From Eremomyces bilateralis CBS 781.70 (Eukaryota > Ascomycota > Dothideomycetes > Eremomycetales > Eremomycetaceae): DNA of 64,000 nt. The first letter of the stretch is position 1. The number at the start of each line of letters is the position of its first letter. A model generated the notes under the pieces. The model did not search any database. It was not told the DNA's origin and saw only the letters and a list, made by a program, of their open reading frames with translations. The position numbers and the translations under genes are program-made. The stretch is from assembly GCF_010015585.1 (NCBI RefSeq), contig NW_022985104.1, forward strand, positions 62,001 through 126,000, in the 5' to 3' direction. Positions 44,431 through 57,481 of this stretch are shown piece after piece.

Positions 44431-45929
44431 TCACTCCACCCTCCGTGGCTTCCACGCCTTCTTCCGCATCATCAGTAGCGGGATCACCGACACCTTCGAC
44501 CCGACGCCCGCCACAGCCTTCCGATCGATCGGCGTGCGGCAGACGGGGCAGCTGCCGAGGATCTTGGTGGAGTTGGTAGCGCGGTCGCGATCGCGGTTGC
44601 GGTTTTCGATGGAAACGAGGGCTTGGTGGAGACACTGGTTGCAGAAGACGTGGCCTAGATAATGGATGTGAGTCATAAGATTTCAGAATGGAAGATGAAT
44701 GGGGGGTGGGACTTACCGCAGGATGTCGCGGTGAGATTTTTCGGTAGCTCCATGCAGATGACGCAGCTCAGGCGGGAGAGACGCAAGGGTTTCTCGGTGG
44801 CTTCGGATTGCGAGGCGACGGCTTCGGCGCGCTGCTTGGCGAGGGCGGCGGCGAGGGGGTTCTTGTCCGGCGTCGGGGGGGCGTCGTCGTCGACGTGGAT
44901 GAGGTTGGAGATGGACACGGGGCCCGTGCGGCGCGTGGAGTTGGAGGAGTTGTGCGGGGGGCGGAGGGACGCGGTGGCAGGACGGGGCGTCGCTCGGCGG
45001 GAGGGAGTCGCTCGATGGGCATCGGTTCGCTCTGCCCCGGCGGTGGTTGATGGTTGGGACCACGGATCGGGGGTTGGCGGGGAGGAATCGAACATCCCAT
45101 TTCGCCTAGGGGACGTCCAATCGGGGTCTACTGAAAGGCCGTGTTGGCTGTTTCCCGTCGCGACGTCGTGCCTCGGGCCATTCATCCCCGACGAGACGAA
45201 ATCGTCGAATTCGGTGCTCCAGTCCCGCGTGAGGCGATAATCTCTCCGTGCTCTTTTGCTCTGTCGGGAGCTCCCTTCGCCCGCGCTGGCGTCCCGGCCA
45301 TCGTGATAGTTGGGGGATCGAGGCCGCTTTTGGTCGTGGCAGCGGCTTCCCGATGGTCGTTGGGAGCTGGAGAAGCGGTTGTGCGGGACAGGAGGGGAGT
45401 CGGCGGTGAGGTCGACAATATCGGCGGATGGGGCCATATCGTCCGTTGCAGTGTTGTGGGCAGGAGGAGAAGTGTGTTCGGGAGGTGCGGTGGTGTTGAA
45501 GTCGGTTTGATAACCGAATGGCAAATCGGTCGGGGTGGGCGTGGTGGAAGAAGCGAGAAGGAGGTCGGGGGGTGGAAGAGCCGGGGTCAACGAATTCAAA
45601 GGATGTGAAATGGTGGATGGGCGACGAAAGAAATCGCTTTGGTCGGCGGAGCGATGGTCCCGCGGAGGACTTTGTTCCGGTTGCTCCAGGTCGTTTGCAG
45701 TAGAAGTGCGAAGTCTGGTGAAGAAGTCGAAGACGCTGGTGATGGAGCGTGGGGCAAAGGGCGAATCAGGATGTCGATCGAGAAGGTGGTGGGGAGGGAG
45801 TGAATGTTCACTATGATTTGAATTTATCGATGGATAAGCCGTTGCTGAATCGTCCGAGAGGGGGAGGAGAGTGGAGTTTAGCAGTGGTGGGGAGTGGACA
45901 TTGTCTCCATCGGCATCTTGTTTCGACAT
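44431..45929 (-). CDS. RING-finger protein, Slx8/RNF4-like E3 ligase
   Basis: 478 residues. Exon 1 is 44717-45929 and exon 2 is 44431-44654. A 62-nt intron (GTAAGT..ATCTAG) falls inside the RING and is removed to give TSCGHVFCNQCLHQAL. The RING (residues ~389-450) is C3HC4: CVIC, CxHxFCxxC and CPVC, with a stretched Arg/Asp-rich segment before the last pair. The 390-residue N-terminal part is disordered and Ser/Pro-rich. It holds a SUMO-interaction-like IVDLT motif at 171-175 followed by acidic residues. A terminal RING behind a SUMO-interacting motif is the design of SUMO-targeted ubiquitin ligases (Slx8, RNF4), which act in genome stability. The RING call is firm and the Slx8 identity is inferred. 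Confidence 0.82.
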
Positions 45930-46616
45930 GTTGTTCGCTCATGTGTTGAAGGGGATGGTGGTGAGGTTTGGGCGGCAAGGACAGGGATCAAGCTGGAGGT
46001 CATAACTAGAGTTGCAAATGCATGGTCCAAGGGAATCGCAGTCCAAACAGAGAAAGTTCAAGAGGTAAAGGTGAAATAGAAGTGTATTCAAGAGGAGGGG
46101 ATATCGGTCGGTTGGTGATGGAGGAACCGGAAGTCGGGCATCACCTCAGTCACAGAGGGAGTGTGCTGTGGCGCTGTAATCACACAATAACGTGGTAAGA
46201 CATGACTGCAGACTAAGATAGCACAATGCCTCAATTCCACCTGGAAACAGGCCACACTGCTCATACCACCTGTTTCACATAAAAATTCCTTCATAAATCA
46301 CACGTACACTTGTATCGTTGCTAAAGTCGAATCCAAATGATATGAAGGTGATGTGATGTTGATGCCTTGTTGATGCCTTTATGCCTGACCATCTTTGTCC
46401 AGTCACATGACATATTAATGTTCAGTTAGGCTTCAAGGCCCTAAGGCAACCATCTGCGGAGATTTCTCCACGTCCATCGCGTCTTTGGCCTCGACGTGAT
46501 TGCGACTCAGCTCAGATAAGATGATGTGAATGTCGCAAGCTGTTGGGCCTGCTTCAACCCCCTTTTGAATTCCCAAGATGCCGTAGCCTAGGATTCACCC
46601 ACACATCTTCTACACC
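45930..46616. promoter_or_regulatory. Divergent promoter, RING protein / mtDNA polymerase
   Basis: 687 bp between divergent start codons. It includes a small imperfect direct repeat of GTTGATGCCTT near 46355-46380. No additional gene is supported. Confidence 0.45.
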
Positions 46617-49600
46617 ATGCGTGCTTGTCGCTCGTGTGAAAGAGTGTTGCCCACCTTCAGAACCCGGCCTCTCTATCGATTGCGCCGACCTCCCTATTCC
46701 CCTCTATCCGGTTCGCATTCTGTTCGACCTTACTCCGACCTTCCATCCACACAAAATGATACCCAAACACCCAAGTCGCTTTCCGGTACGCAACTCTTCG
46801 ATCCTCGCGGAGTGGCCGACCAACTGATTGTGTCCCCCAGTCCCCACCACCCCTCGATATAATCCGATAGGCGTCGAACAACTCTCCTCCCACCTCCACT
46901 CCCAGCTGTTTCCCACCCCGTCGTCCCCACCGTCCGAAGAACTAGTCGAAATCTCCAAAGCGCATCTACGCGCCCACGATCTACTGGGGAAAAACGTCAA
47001 AGATGCCGACGCCCGCCCCATTTCCTGCGATCTCCCTCCCCTGCATGGCGCCTCCGTGGACGAGCACTTCTACAAGTTGGGGATGGATGCCGCGGAACCC
47101 TACCTGAGCATTTCGCAGAAATTCGCACGCGCAAATGCGCCCCCGAAGCCGCGGAAATGGGCCCGGCGATCCGGATGGACGAAGTACCTTCCGGACGGCA
47201 GTTGGGAGCCAGTCGATGCTCCGGAAGGCGATGCGATTGTTTTTGATACCGAGGTGATGTGGAAGGAGTCGAAGTTTGCGTGTTTGGCCGTGGCAGCCTC
47301 GCGCTCCGCGTGGTTTGGCTGGATGTCACCCTGGCTGTTAAAGGAGAGCGAATCTGATCAGCATCTCATCCCGCTGGGGGATACCAGTGTGCCTCGAATC
47401 ATCGTTGGACACAACATCGGTTACGACCGTGCCAGGACCTTGGAAGAATACAGTTTACAGCAGTCCAGTAATTTCTTCATAGACACCATGAGCCTGCATG
47501 TTGCTGTCAATGGGATGTGCTCCAGGCAACGACCGACCTGGATGAAGCATCGCAAGGATCGAGAACTCCGGGATAAGATGGCGGAATCAGATGATGCGTC
47601 GGATCTATCCGTAATGATTGAGTCTGGCATGAGTCAAGAGGAGGAAGAGCTTTGGGTAGGAAGAAGCTCAATGAACTCACTCCGAGAGGTTGCTCAGTTC
47701 CATTGTGGGATCGCTGTGGACAAGTCCAGGCGAGAGTATTTCGGCGAACTGGACAGGGATGGCGTCCTCGAACGACTTGACGAACTCATGGATTACTGCG
47801 CTGCAGATGTCGAAGTCACTCATATGGTGTACAGGAAAGTCTTTCCCAGCTTCCTTGAAACGTGCCCGCATCCGGTCAGCTTTGCAGCTCTGCGCCACCT
47901 CTCCACGGAGATTTTACCAGTTAACAAGAGTTGGGAGACATACATCGCCAAAGCCGATGAAAAGTACAGGGAGCTCTCTGGAGCTGTCACCGACAGGTTG
48001 CGAAAGCTGGCGCAACGGGCGGTGAACATGAGAAAAAGGCCCACAGCTTATGAGTCGGATCCTTGGCTTTCACAGCTTGACTGGTCCGGCCAAGAGATCA
48101 AGTATTGCAAACCGAAAAAGGCGGGTGAAACGCCGCGACCAATGGCGAGACAAAAGGCTCCCGGTATGCCCAAGTGGTATAAAGATTTACTACCGACGTC
48201 AGCCGCTACAGAGCCAGTCCTGACGGTCCGGACGCGTGTCGCTGCTCTCCTACTCCGGTTATCCTGGGATGGATTTCCGCTCGTGTGGAGCGATAAATTC
48301 GGCTTCGTCTACAAGGTGCCATATGAGAAAGCGGCGCACCACGCGGAAAACGGGGCAACCGAATGCAACATGGTAGAAGATGAGAATATCTCTCTACAAG
48401 ACGACGTGGAGCATAGATACTTCAAGTTGCCCCATAAAGATGGTCCAAGTGCGCGGTGCGCGAATCCTCTAGCAAAAGGATATCTCCCATACTTCGAGAG
48501 TGGGAGGCTGAGTAGCGAATATTCATACGCTAAAGCCGCGCTGGAGATGAATGCGAGCTGCAGTTACTGGATCAGTGCAAGAGACCGCATCATGTCCCAG
48601 ATGGTGGTCTATCTATCGTCACTCGACGAGAACCCCAAATCCAAGCGAAAGCGGAGCAAATCCACCACGACTCGACGAAAGAAGGTCGACCCGAACGACA
48701 TTGGTATCATCCTTCCACAATTGATTCCGATGGGGACCATCACCCGACGATCCGTTGAGAACACCTGGCTCACGGCTTCCAACGCGAAGAAGAACCGCGT
48801 CGGGTCCGAACTCAAGTCCTGCGTCGTCGCTCCACCAGGATATGCCTTCGTCGGCGCCGACGTTGACAGTGAAGAGCTATGGATCGCCTCGCTGCTTGGA
48901 GATGCGCAATTCGGCTTGCATGGCGGCGGCGCGTTGGGCTTCATGACCCTCGAAGGCGAGAAGAAAGCAGGGACGGACCTCCACTCGCGCACGGCATCGA
49001 TTCTTGGAATCAGTCGGAACGATGCGAAGGTCTTCAATTACGGCCGCATCTATGGTGCCGGCGTGAAGTTCGCATCCACCCTTCTCCGTCAATTCAGCCC
49101 GTCGATCGCCGAGTCCGAGGCAATCGGAACGTCGCAAGCCCTGTACACGCAAACGAAAGGCAAGCGCACGATGCGTCGCGCATTGCATGACCGGTCCTTT
49201 TGGCGCGGCGGCTCCGAGTCGCTAGTTTTCAACACGCTGGAAGACTTCGCCGAGTTGACGCGACCACGCACCCCCGTCCTCGGCGCCGGGATCACCGAGG
49301 CGCTCCACAAGCGGTTCATCTCCAAAGGCGCCTACCTGACCTCCCGCGTCAACTGGGCGATCCAGAGCTCCGGCGTGGACTATCTGCACCTGCTGATCGT
49401 CGCCATGGACTATCTGATCCGCAAATTCCTCATCGACGCGCGGCTGTCGCTCACGGTGCACGACGAGATTCGATACCTGGTCGCAGAAAAAGACAAGTAT
49501 CGCACCGCGATGGCGCTGCAGGTCGCCAACATCTGGACACGTGCTTTGTTTGCCGAGCGCGTGGGGATCATGGACCTCCCGGCTGGAGTGGCCTTCTTCA

Positions 49601-50244
49601 GTGCTGTGGACGTCGATCACGTGCTGAGGAAAGAAGTCGATATGGACTGCGTCACCCCTAGCCAGCCGAATCCCATACCCGCGGGAGAGTCGCTGGATAT
49701 TGACCAGCTCCTTGATTTGGGCGAAGTAGCCATGCTGCAGCCTCCCTCAGCAGAGGTACGCAGCGCCGAAACCCGCGCCACAATGCAACCTCCCAACCCC
49801 GACCGCTTCCCCTACGAACCGACCGCCCCCGTCATGCGTGAGCTGGCCTCGCAGAAATCCACCGCCGTCCGCCTCGCCTACCTCCGCGCCCAGGTCTGCG
49901 AGTCCGACACCGAGCTGCGCCAGATCTTACAAGAGCTGCGCCTCGCCGAGAAAGACTCAAGTCGACACCCATCGTTGGCGTCCGACGAGTTCTCGGCCGT
50001 CGATCCGCAGAATTTAAAGCAGGGGAAGACGGCGAAACCGCGGAAGAGGGCGAATAAGAGCGGGCGGAACGCTGGCGCCGCTCGTAGTGTCGGTGAGAGC
50101 GACGGGAAGGGGTATAGCAATTATGTGCAGAGCGCGACGCTGGTTCCGGTGGATTTGCCCGAGTCGATGGGCGTGCAGGGACATGTGCACAACGGGTTTG
50201 CCGGATGGCGAGGGTATGGGCACAATGGCGTTCATGTGCGGTGA
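46617..50244 (+). CDS. mip1: Mitochondrial DNA polymerase gamma (family A)
   Basis: 1190 residues. Exon 1 is 46617-46785 and exon 2 is 46841-50244. The long frame has no ATG near its start, and a 55-nt intron (GTACGC, branch ACTGAT, CCCCCAG) links it in phase 1 to the upstream ATG. The resulting N-terminus (MRACRSCERV...RTRPLYRLRRPPY) is basic and Ser-rich, as for mitochondrial import. Exonuclease motifs: I at DTE (residue ~192), II at VGHNIGYD (~245), III at YCAADVEVTHMVY. Polymerase motifs: A at GADVDSEELWIASLLGD (~727), B at NDAKVFNYGRIYGAG (~787), C at TVHDEIRY (~930). The extra ~200 C-terminal residues are polar and basic, as in other filamentous fungi. It replicates and repairs mtDNA. 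Confidence 0.96.
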
Positions 50245-51007
50245 TGGTGCTACTGTTGCGTTGCTGTCGCGCATTTCCCGGAGTTCCGGATGTTGGATGG
50301 GGAGTCTCCGCGGGACGGTTCGGGCATATTGTGTGGATCTTTTTACAGGATTGTGTGATGTTCGAGGGATAGTAGACGCCCTTGCAAACAGATATGATTT
50401 ATAGTCGGCGTAATCATAGCCTAATAGCTTATTCTTGTGATATTCTTTTATCTTCTCAGTGATCTAACTTAATCAAGTCGTTGAAATTAAGCAGGGCATA
50501 CAGTCCCTAGTTAGGGAGCGGGCCATATTAGCTCATCGGAATTAGGCACGGTGATAAAGCTAATATATGATTGTGCGGCATCTAGTTTCATGTGGAGAAG
50601 AACCATTTCTGCCACTTGAAGCGAGTCAGCGAGTGATGTACTGTTGAGACATCATACCCGAAACAGCCGCGATGCCTCAACGGGTCATCATGACGCTGGG
50701 CTTGAATCGAGTATCAAGGTCAAATGGTTTTCAAAAGCACAAGTCCGGCAGAACAAACGAAGGATATAATCGTAATTTGGGCATTTATTCTGTTGTCGTC
50801 TCTATCAGACTGTATCAGAAACTATCCTGGGACATAATAATAGTTAGGGGTATTGTGATCTAGCTTCTATTGGCATCGATCTATATTGGCCGTCAATCGC
50901 GGCAAGGTGTCAATATTCACACCGGAAACCCCGTCCAGATGAACCTTCCATAACTCCAAATCCAAACCAAACTCCAGAGGCAGTGTCTCGTTGATCATGT
51001 CATCGCT
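50245..51007. other. Intergenic, 0.76 kb, A+T-rich
   Basis: Tail-to-tail region with no supported gene. It contains a short near-palindrome TCCCTAGTTAGGGA near 50507-50520 and a 13-bp word (GTGATAAAGCTAA, 50551-50563) that recurs at 57610-57622. These may be scraps of dispersed repeats. Confidence 0.4.
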
Positions 51008-52350
51008 TTAACCATCAATTGCGTTCTCTTGTCGGTAGGCTTTCGCCTTGGCCAACTTTCTTGCCTCCAATGCCATCGCGTGCTTGACGGCGCCTAACAC
51101 ATTGTCGACTGTTGCCTTAGGTTGGAAGCGTGGCTCGGTGCCTTCTTGATATACGCCAGTCCGTACTAAGATCGAGTACCAATTGTTGTCTGAGGTTTCG
51201 TTGTACTCGTTGGTGCCGCGGATATCCGACTCAGGCGTGTCTCCGACGAAGTAGACCGTCTCCGGTGGCGAGTCGATGGCGTGGGTGTCCTTCCGCCATT
51301 GCTGCAGCAGACGGGTCGCGAACTCGAAGGTTCCGAGCTGCGGCTTGCCAAAGGCGGTGGTCTGGAGCTCCTTGCCGGTCACGGCCTTGAACATCGCCTC
51401 CAGCGATACGCGAAGCGCGCCCATGCCGATACGGGTCAGGTCATGCGAAGCGCTCCAGACGACATCGTTGTGGGAGAAGAATACCGGGGGGCCTTCGTCG
51501 AAGTTCTCCGATCGGGTTCCCAGGCGGCCGTTCTTGCTCATCAGCAGGTCGAGGATGATCTGTTGATCGGCAGCCCAGTCGCGGCTATCGGCGAAGACGA
51601 AGATGGCGTCGATCTCGGTCTCGCCGAAATTTCGGGCCCTGGAGTTTCTAAATTCCTCGTTCGTGAGTCGCCGGAAGGGGGTAGTGTCGGCATTGTCTTT
51701 GATGATGTCACCGGGTGTGACGACGTCTTTGAATCCGTAACCTTCCGCAACCTGTCGACACTTCTCTCCCTCGCCGCCGACGACAAGGACGGTGTGATAT
51801 CGCTCTGCCATTTCTCTCATGGGAGTATGGCCGCAGATGAACTGCCCCGGCGAGACCTCTTGCTGGAGCTGCTTGCTAAGTTGTACGCAACGCTCCTGTT
51901 CAGTCTTTCCACCGCCGTTTGTGACGAAGATGTATGGCCTGGGAAAGGTTAGACAATGTCTGTGTCGTGGAGCGTAGATGCCATGACTTACACTTTGATG
52001 CCATACTCATTCTGTCCATTGAGAGTCTTCATTGCCTCGATAGCCTCGGGAATGACCGTTCCACCCCGAATGAGGACACCGTCAATGTCGAACGCCAGAG
52101 CGAATTTGTCGGTGACAGCCGTTTCCATCGCTTGTTCAGGGGTTGAGGTGTCCGATCGAAGCTCATCAACCTCCTCTCTTGCGAGAGCCATGGCGTCAGC
52201 CACCTCGCTCGCACCGGATGGGGCCATGAGGTGTTTCGGGGGCATGACCACGGTCGGACCTTGGATAAGGTCCTCTCGGGTTGCCTGGATAGAACTGAGT
52301 CGACGGGCATGGTGTTGCGAGTTCGACGACGATTTGAAATGGGTCGGCAT
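51008..52350 (-). CDS. HAD-superfamily hydrolase, CECR5/HDHD5 type
   Basis: 429 residues. Exon 1 is 51992-52350 and exon 2 is 51008-51938, with a 53-nt intron (GTAAGT..TTCCCAG). HAD motifs are intact: I at FDIDGVL, II at FVTNGGG (just after the splice), III with Lys in FGKPQ, IV at GDTPESDIRG. The large cap between motifs II and III is of class IIA type, matching the CECR5/HDHD5 family with mitochondrial members. The first ~70 residues contain several Arg, Ser and His and could target mitochondria. Substrate unknown; the family is thought to be phosphatases. The ATG at 52350 is the first that opens the frame. Confidence 0.92.
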
Positions 52351-55186
52351 CTTGACAGATTCTTTCGCGAAGGAAAGGGCGAAAGTAGAGAATACTCAAG
52401 GCGGAAGCAGCTAATGAGAGAACGATTGCTGCTTAGATACAGCAAGATAAAAATAGACGATATGTAAATTGATACGTGTATATATGAAGAGTTATCTTGT
52501 TACTCGAGGATTTGGAAGATCAGCGAAAGGGTCTTGAGCGGTCGCCAGAGCCCTTTTATGTCTATGGTCATTCCGCTTGTTTGGGGAAGCATCTTCTTCC
52601 ACAGTTGTTCATCCTCGAATGTGTGGAACCATGGGGTCTTGAATGCATGGAGAATGGTTCCCAGATTTCCCGATGAACGAGGGTGATGCAGATGAAATTT
52701 GGTACCCTAAGCCCATCCATCGCTCAGTGGAATGATTGCAGCCAACAGGGAGGCCGGTCGGCAATCTCTGGACGGTATACTCGGAAACAAGCGAAACGAT
52801 CCCTGGTTCGGGTCCTCTGTTGGCCAAAGTGACCAAGAGATGAAGTGAAGAAAGAGTGGAGCGAAAGTGTGCAGACGAGAATGTTTAGGAGGGGGAGGAT
52901 GATGATGAAGTGGACTATGACGTCGAAGTACCTGCTGAGGATTCAACCATTTCAATCCTTGCCGGGTACCTGATACCTCTCATTCGCCCGGAATGACGGT
53001 ATCTCGGAGGTATTGTAACCCATGTGGGTACTGAGCCATGTTGCAGTTGCAGTTGCAGCAGTTCCATACGCCATCCGGTAGTACGTTACCAGTGGCGAGG
53101 TGCTTGTGTTTGAGGCATTGCGTCTTGTTGGGCACCGGCGTGTATTTTACCTGCATACTTAATTCCCCGTGTCCCCGCGATTGATGCAGTTGGTAGAGGA
53201 TGTATTGTGCGGAGAGAGGGAAGTCGATATCGAGAAATGGCTCCCGGCTTGCGGGCCGCACAGGAGGATTGAGGCTTTTGAGGCTTGCTGCGCGTGGTAG
53301 CCGAAGACAATCCACCTCCTACGTCACACTGGAATTCAGCTGTCGTTTCAGCTACGAGATGAGCCAAGGGAAATTGGGTATTTAGGTCGGCTCCGAAGGG
53401 TCCGACTAACTACGAGCAGTAAGTCAGTAACAGAACCCCACGAGATCGACAAGAGAGCCTGCAGCCAGGCACTTTGCCGGTACGTTGAACATCAGATAGG
53501 AAGAGGAACGAAGCGGAAGATATCCATCGCTCCATGGTTTCTGCAGCTGCGGCTGACATTTACCATAGACATCGAACATCTGATTACCCTGTCCGATACT
53601 GGTAGGCTTCATAGCTACGTAAGAATGAATGACTCTAAGAAAGTCGAAAGGGAAGTAGAAATCACACTTGAGGGGGGTAGATTGGTTCATGAGGGGTTCT
53701 CACTTCTCAGGTTCTGCAAGGTCAACCCATGGTCGATTGTGATTATCGAATGTTTCATTGGCCTCATTCTAATCTGTTTAACTCGGTTGAGTTTAGACCG
53801 CATCATGCCGTCTGCTAATTTCCTGATGCTGACATGCCTGCCCTGTAACTACCAAGTAGATAACTACTAGATAGGTAAGTTATCTATGATCTATCCGACT
53901 ATCATGCTAATCGCTACTCTACAGGGAGTCTACACACTGCAGCTCGCGAAGCCAGCATGTTCTGATATTATCACCTCCTCAAAGTCCTCGAAGTCCTCAT
54001 GGCTCATATGAATAATGCTGTCGATTAATAATAGGCTCCAGGTCTCCCAGCGCTCACAGGACGGATCATCTCACATCTTCCACCGTTCGATATAGACCTG
54101 CAGTGCTAAATATTAGCGGTACGGTAGCTCTGTACTCTGTACGATATGCAGGCTTTCCGGACACAGCCCGCCTTAGTCGCTTGAAGCCTTTGGTCATATC
54201 TTGACTTCAAGCCCCCACGTGAGGAGCCTCATTGGTTGCGGTTCGTATTAACCTTTCCGGTGCGCCGAGTGCGTTGTTGAGGTGCTTTGTGCTGCATCAA
54301 CCAGACCGGTAAGTGATCACATCAGCGCAGGAGACGTATCCTCGACAGTCCCTTGAGATGCCGCAGCCTCACATATACCGGAAGACACATGTGATGTCGA
54401 TCCTGTCCTCCATTAGAGTGCTCCTGGAGAACCTCCTTCGCCCTCGGCTTGAACATAAAGGTGAAAGAATGCACGAATCCCCGTGAGTTGGTCTATCCCA
54501 GTATTTGAAGGCAGGTTGACATCAGAATATCCCATGCCAATGTCCGAGACCGCTATAAATTCGGAAGGAAATCATCGTTTGTGTGGTTGATGCATCCAGT
54601 ACGGGATGTCGCCATCCCTCGGAAATGGCCGGAAAATCGAGTCATCATGGAACTTAAATGCTGTCGTGATGCTCCCTTAAAGCGATGGTGAAGAAAGATG
54701 GCATGTTCCGCAGGAAGCGCCGGAATCGACCAACATTGCTGCAATCAAACATCCTCTCGGATTCTACAGTAGACCTACGACTCTGGCAAATAAAAATCTG
54801 GATTCAGTGTTCCGAGCCTAGAATTACCGTACCAAGAGGCTGATGGTGTAGGTGACTATACAGTGTGCTAGACAGGACAAGACGCAGACACCCATCACGA
54901 GAAAGCGATGATATATTCCCGATGTTGTCAAAACCATATATACTAACCGAATGAATCGACTTATCAAAATCGCAGCCAATAAGACAAGGTATTGTTTGAA
55001 TTGCAACGATGTCTGTGTGGAGGTTTTCTACTGTGAGCCTCACGATCATGTGCCCGTCGTCAGGCACCCAACGCTTATTTTGACCACACTTGACTTTGTT
55101 GCTATTTCGCTCTCTCTATGAATGAATGAATCTTGGTCTTTGCCCTGGCCTCCGTACACAGTTCTATAATTCCTGGAAAACGCAAC
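52351..55186. other. Intergenic, 2.8 kb, mostly without genes
   Basis: Apart from a doubtful small Cys-rich ORF (52980-53156), I see no supported gene. The segment 53860-53900 is rich in GATA/TATC words and a CACGTG E-box lies near 54218. Neither is assigned to a gene. The right end should hold the promoter of the 743-residue gene. Confidence 0.4.
52980..53156 (-). CDS. Doubtful small Cys-rich ORF (58 aa)
   Basis: The frame is open for 336 bp (up to 53315), with an ATG at 53156. The product contains a Cys-rich segment GVWNCCNCNCNMAQYPHG and an upstream Cys (TQCLKHKHL), which could bind metal. No family recognised and no signal peptide. It may be the end of a longer spliced gene or chance. 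Confidence 0.22.
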   Translation of the reverse strand: MQVKYTPVPNKTQCLKHKHLATGNVLPDGVWNCCNCNCNMAQYPHGLQYLRDTVIPGE

Positions 55187-57481
55187 ATGAACTGGGTAGG
55201 TGGGAGGCTTCGCCGCCATTCCAAGGCAAACTCAAACACCGCGAAAGCGAGGCAGCGTGAGTATTTCGCGAAACAGAAAGGCAAGCTCGGCACGGAGTCG
55301 CTTTCATACTTCGAGAATTTCAGGCCCGACTTTCTACCTCCGGACAAGGCATCATCGCAATGGCAAGGTCGGCAGCAAAAGCTTGAAGAGTTTGAGTCAG
55401 TCGCTCCAGTTGTCAAACGGCTGATCTCCATGACCCCAAGAGTCACTGGAACCAGTAAATCTCACGGCCCTAAAAATTCGCTTCAAGGCAAGCTTGATCT
55501 GCGCTCAAATCATGCCGAGAGCGCCAACATAGCGGACAGACTTCAACACCAAGTGGTACCTCGGGCATCACCCTCAGGGAAGCTTGATGTTTCAGACGAG
55601 CACTCGAATCCAGGGGAGAAACTGACCAGAGAAGAATGGCTAAAAGAACAGAGAAACCGACTTCTCGCTCAAGATGATTGGGCGGGGCTTCGAGTTACCC
55701 AACCCTTACGCATGGCGTTCGTCTCGGACGCAGAGCGATCGATGATTGGGAAGCGTCGGAAGATTAACGGCGATGGCATATCGATGTTCGCCAAAAGACA
55801 TCTCAAGCAAGCAAATACCACAACTCCTGAGCCGACTCTAATACAGACACATACGAATACTCACCACGGCGGGGACAAGGGAGACATCATTGTACGGATT
55901 GGCACGAATGCCTTGGACAGCACTCAACACAGTTCTCGTCCAAACTCATTGTCATTCGATCCTTTCGAATCACCAGACTCTATGCTTCTGGACCATGAGG
56001 CGAAGCCTTCTTCGACTCCATTGAAGAAAAAAATGCTTGACGTCAGAACTAGTATCCAACAAAGAGAGTTCCACCCCCAAATGGAAGACACGTTCAGAGA
56101 CGACGACTTCCCCATGCAGCCGCCACCAAGTTCTGTCTCCTGGGTGCATACCCAGTATTCACCTACTCCGTATGCACAGAATACGCCTCCATCGATTTAT
56201 GCGAGAGCCCCCGCTTCAGTTCCAATCTTCACTAACGCATATCTGCCTAACGACCGGCCATATACTGGCTACGCAGTGTCAGAAGAGGAAGATGATGATA
56301 GGGTGATCAATCCAGCTTCCCAAAACTACCCAAATATGCTAACAGAAGCTCAGTGTGCGGAAAATGCGCCGGCATGTGCACCGGAGCGATTACCCTTTGG
56401 GATTGACGCGCCCGTTCTCCCTGTTGACAATCCTGTCACTCCTGCTGCGCGGGCCCTCTCAATCATCACAATCTCAAGCACTACAAGCAGTGATTTGACG
56501 TATGCTGACAACCAATCAATTGGCAATGAGGCTGTTGGCAATATGCAGTGGGAATATGTACTTGGGGTTCCTCAAGGCAATGGTATTGCGACCATAGGGG
56601 GCAAATCAGGGGCAAACGAGAACGATTCGCAAACAGCTAATCCAAGCGGACACCAGCATAGGACAAAAACGCGAGCGCCTCATGAAGGTAATCCAATCTT
56701 GCATGAGTCTCAATCAGCCCTAGAACAACTGGACTAATACGGCACAATAGGAACTGAGGCCGGCCAGGGAGGCAAGGAGACTGACCAGAAACGTGAGCGG
56801 GAAAGGAATGAAATAGAAGAAGAAGAATTGTGGAAGCGTTTCGTTTTCGGGTCCGAGCTAGACAGTCGGCAATCCCCAACGGGAAAGGGGGCCAATGTGG
56901 AAAGGCAGGAAGAGCAGGATATGGGAATCAAGAAACATCAGGAGTCCTCCCTCACTGTGAACGTGGGTACGAGTTCTTCAAATTCGATTCTGTTTATCCA
57001 GCCATCGACACCACGAAGCAACGCAGCTACAAAGGCCTCAGAACCACTGAACACCAGTGTTGACTCCAGCTGTGCGCAGGAACGGGAACACCAGGACAAC
57101 TCTGCATCCTTTGTCACCGGAAAACTTCCACAAGCTGGATCTGTGTCATTCATTAGCTCTTTTGCAGCCAGTGAGTCGAATCAGGGGTCTAACGGCGGTA
57201 TTGATGCTCAGTCACGAACTGGTCAGCTTTCGTCCAAATGCCGTAGTCCACTGGAAATGCTACCGTCGCATTCACATTACCAGAATATGAAGTGGAAACG
57301 GCCGCAGCAATTCTCATCTGACCTTGAGCCGTCTAAATCTCAGGGCTTCACGGAACTGGTTTCGAACAGCCATCATGGCGCCCATCCGCCACGTCCATCA
57401 GCCTTCCAATACTTCCCTGGTCGTCCTGAGCATTCCAAGCCTCGGCCATTGATTGAAGTTGCGGAGGATATTGAGGAGTGA
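55187..57481 (+). CDS. Fungal protein of unknown function (743 aa)
   Basis: Exon 1 is 55187-56687 and exon 2 is 56751-57481. A 63-nt intron (GTAATC, branch GACTAATAC, AATAG) joins HEG/TEAG in frame. The ATG at 55187 begins MNWVGGRLRRHSKANSNTAK, a basic start followed by ARQREYFAKQK. This opening feels like a conserved fungal family, but I cannot name it. The rest is low-complexity and polar, except for a charged patch (RERERNEIEEEELWKRFVFG) at about residues 515-535 that may be a helix ending in a conserved W-K-x-F-V-F-G motif. No membrane segment or enzyme motif. A scaffold-like nuclear or cytoskeletal role would be a guess and is not proposed. Confidence 0.78.

Noticed and set aside
46828-46842. 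Start of the polymerase at the beginning of its long open frame
   Set aside because: The first codon there is TTG, and a spliced upstream ATG gives a mitochondrial presequence in phase.
50507-50520. TTAGGG within a near-palindrome as telomere-like sequence
   Set aside because: A single unit with no tandem array; chance occurrence.
54205-54230. CACGTG E-box as a PHO-regulated promoter linked to the PHO85-like kinase
   Set aside because: It is 28 kb away and not next to any phosphate gene; six-base palindromes are frequent.
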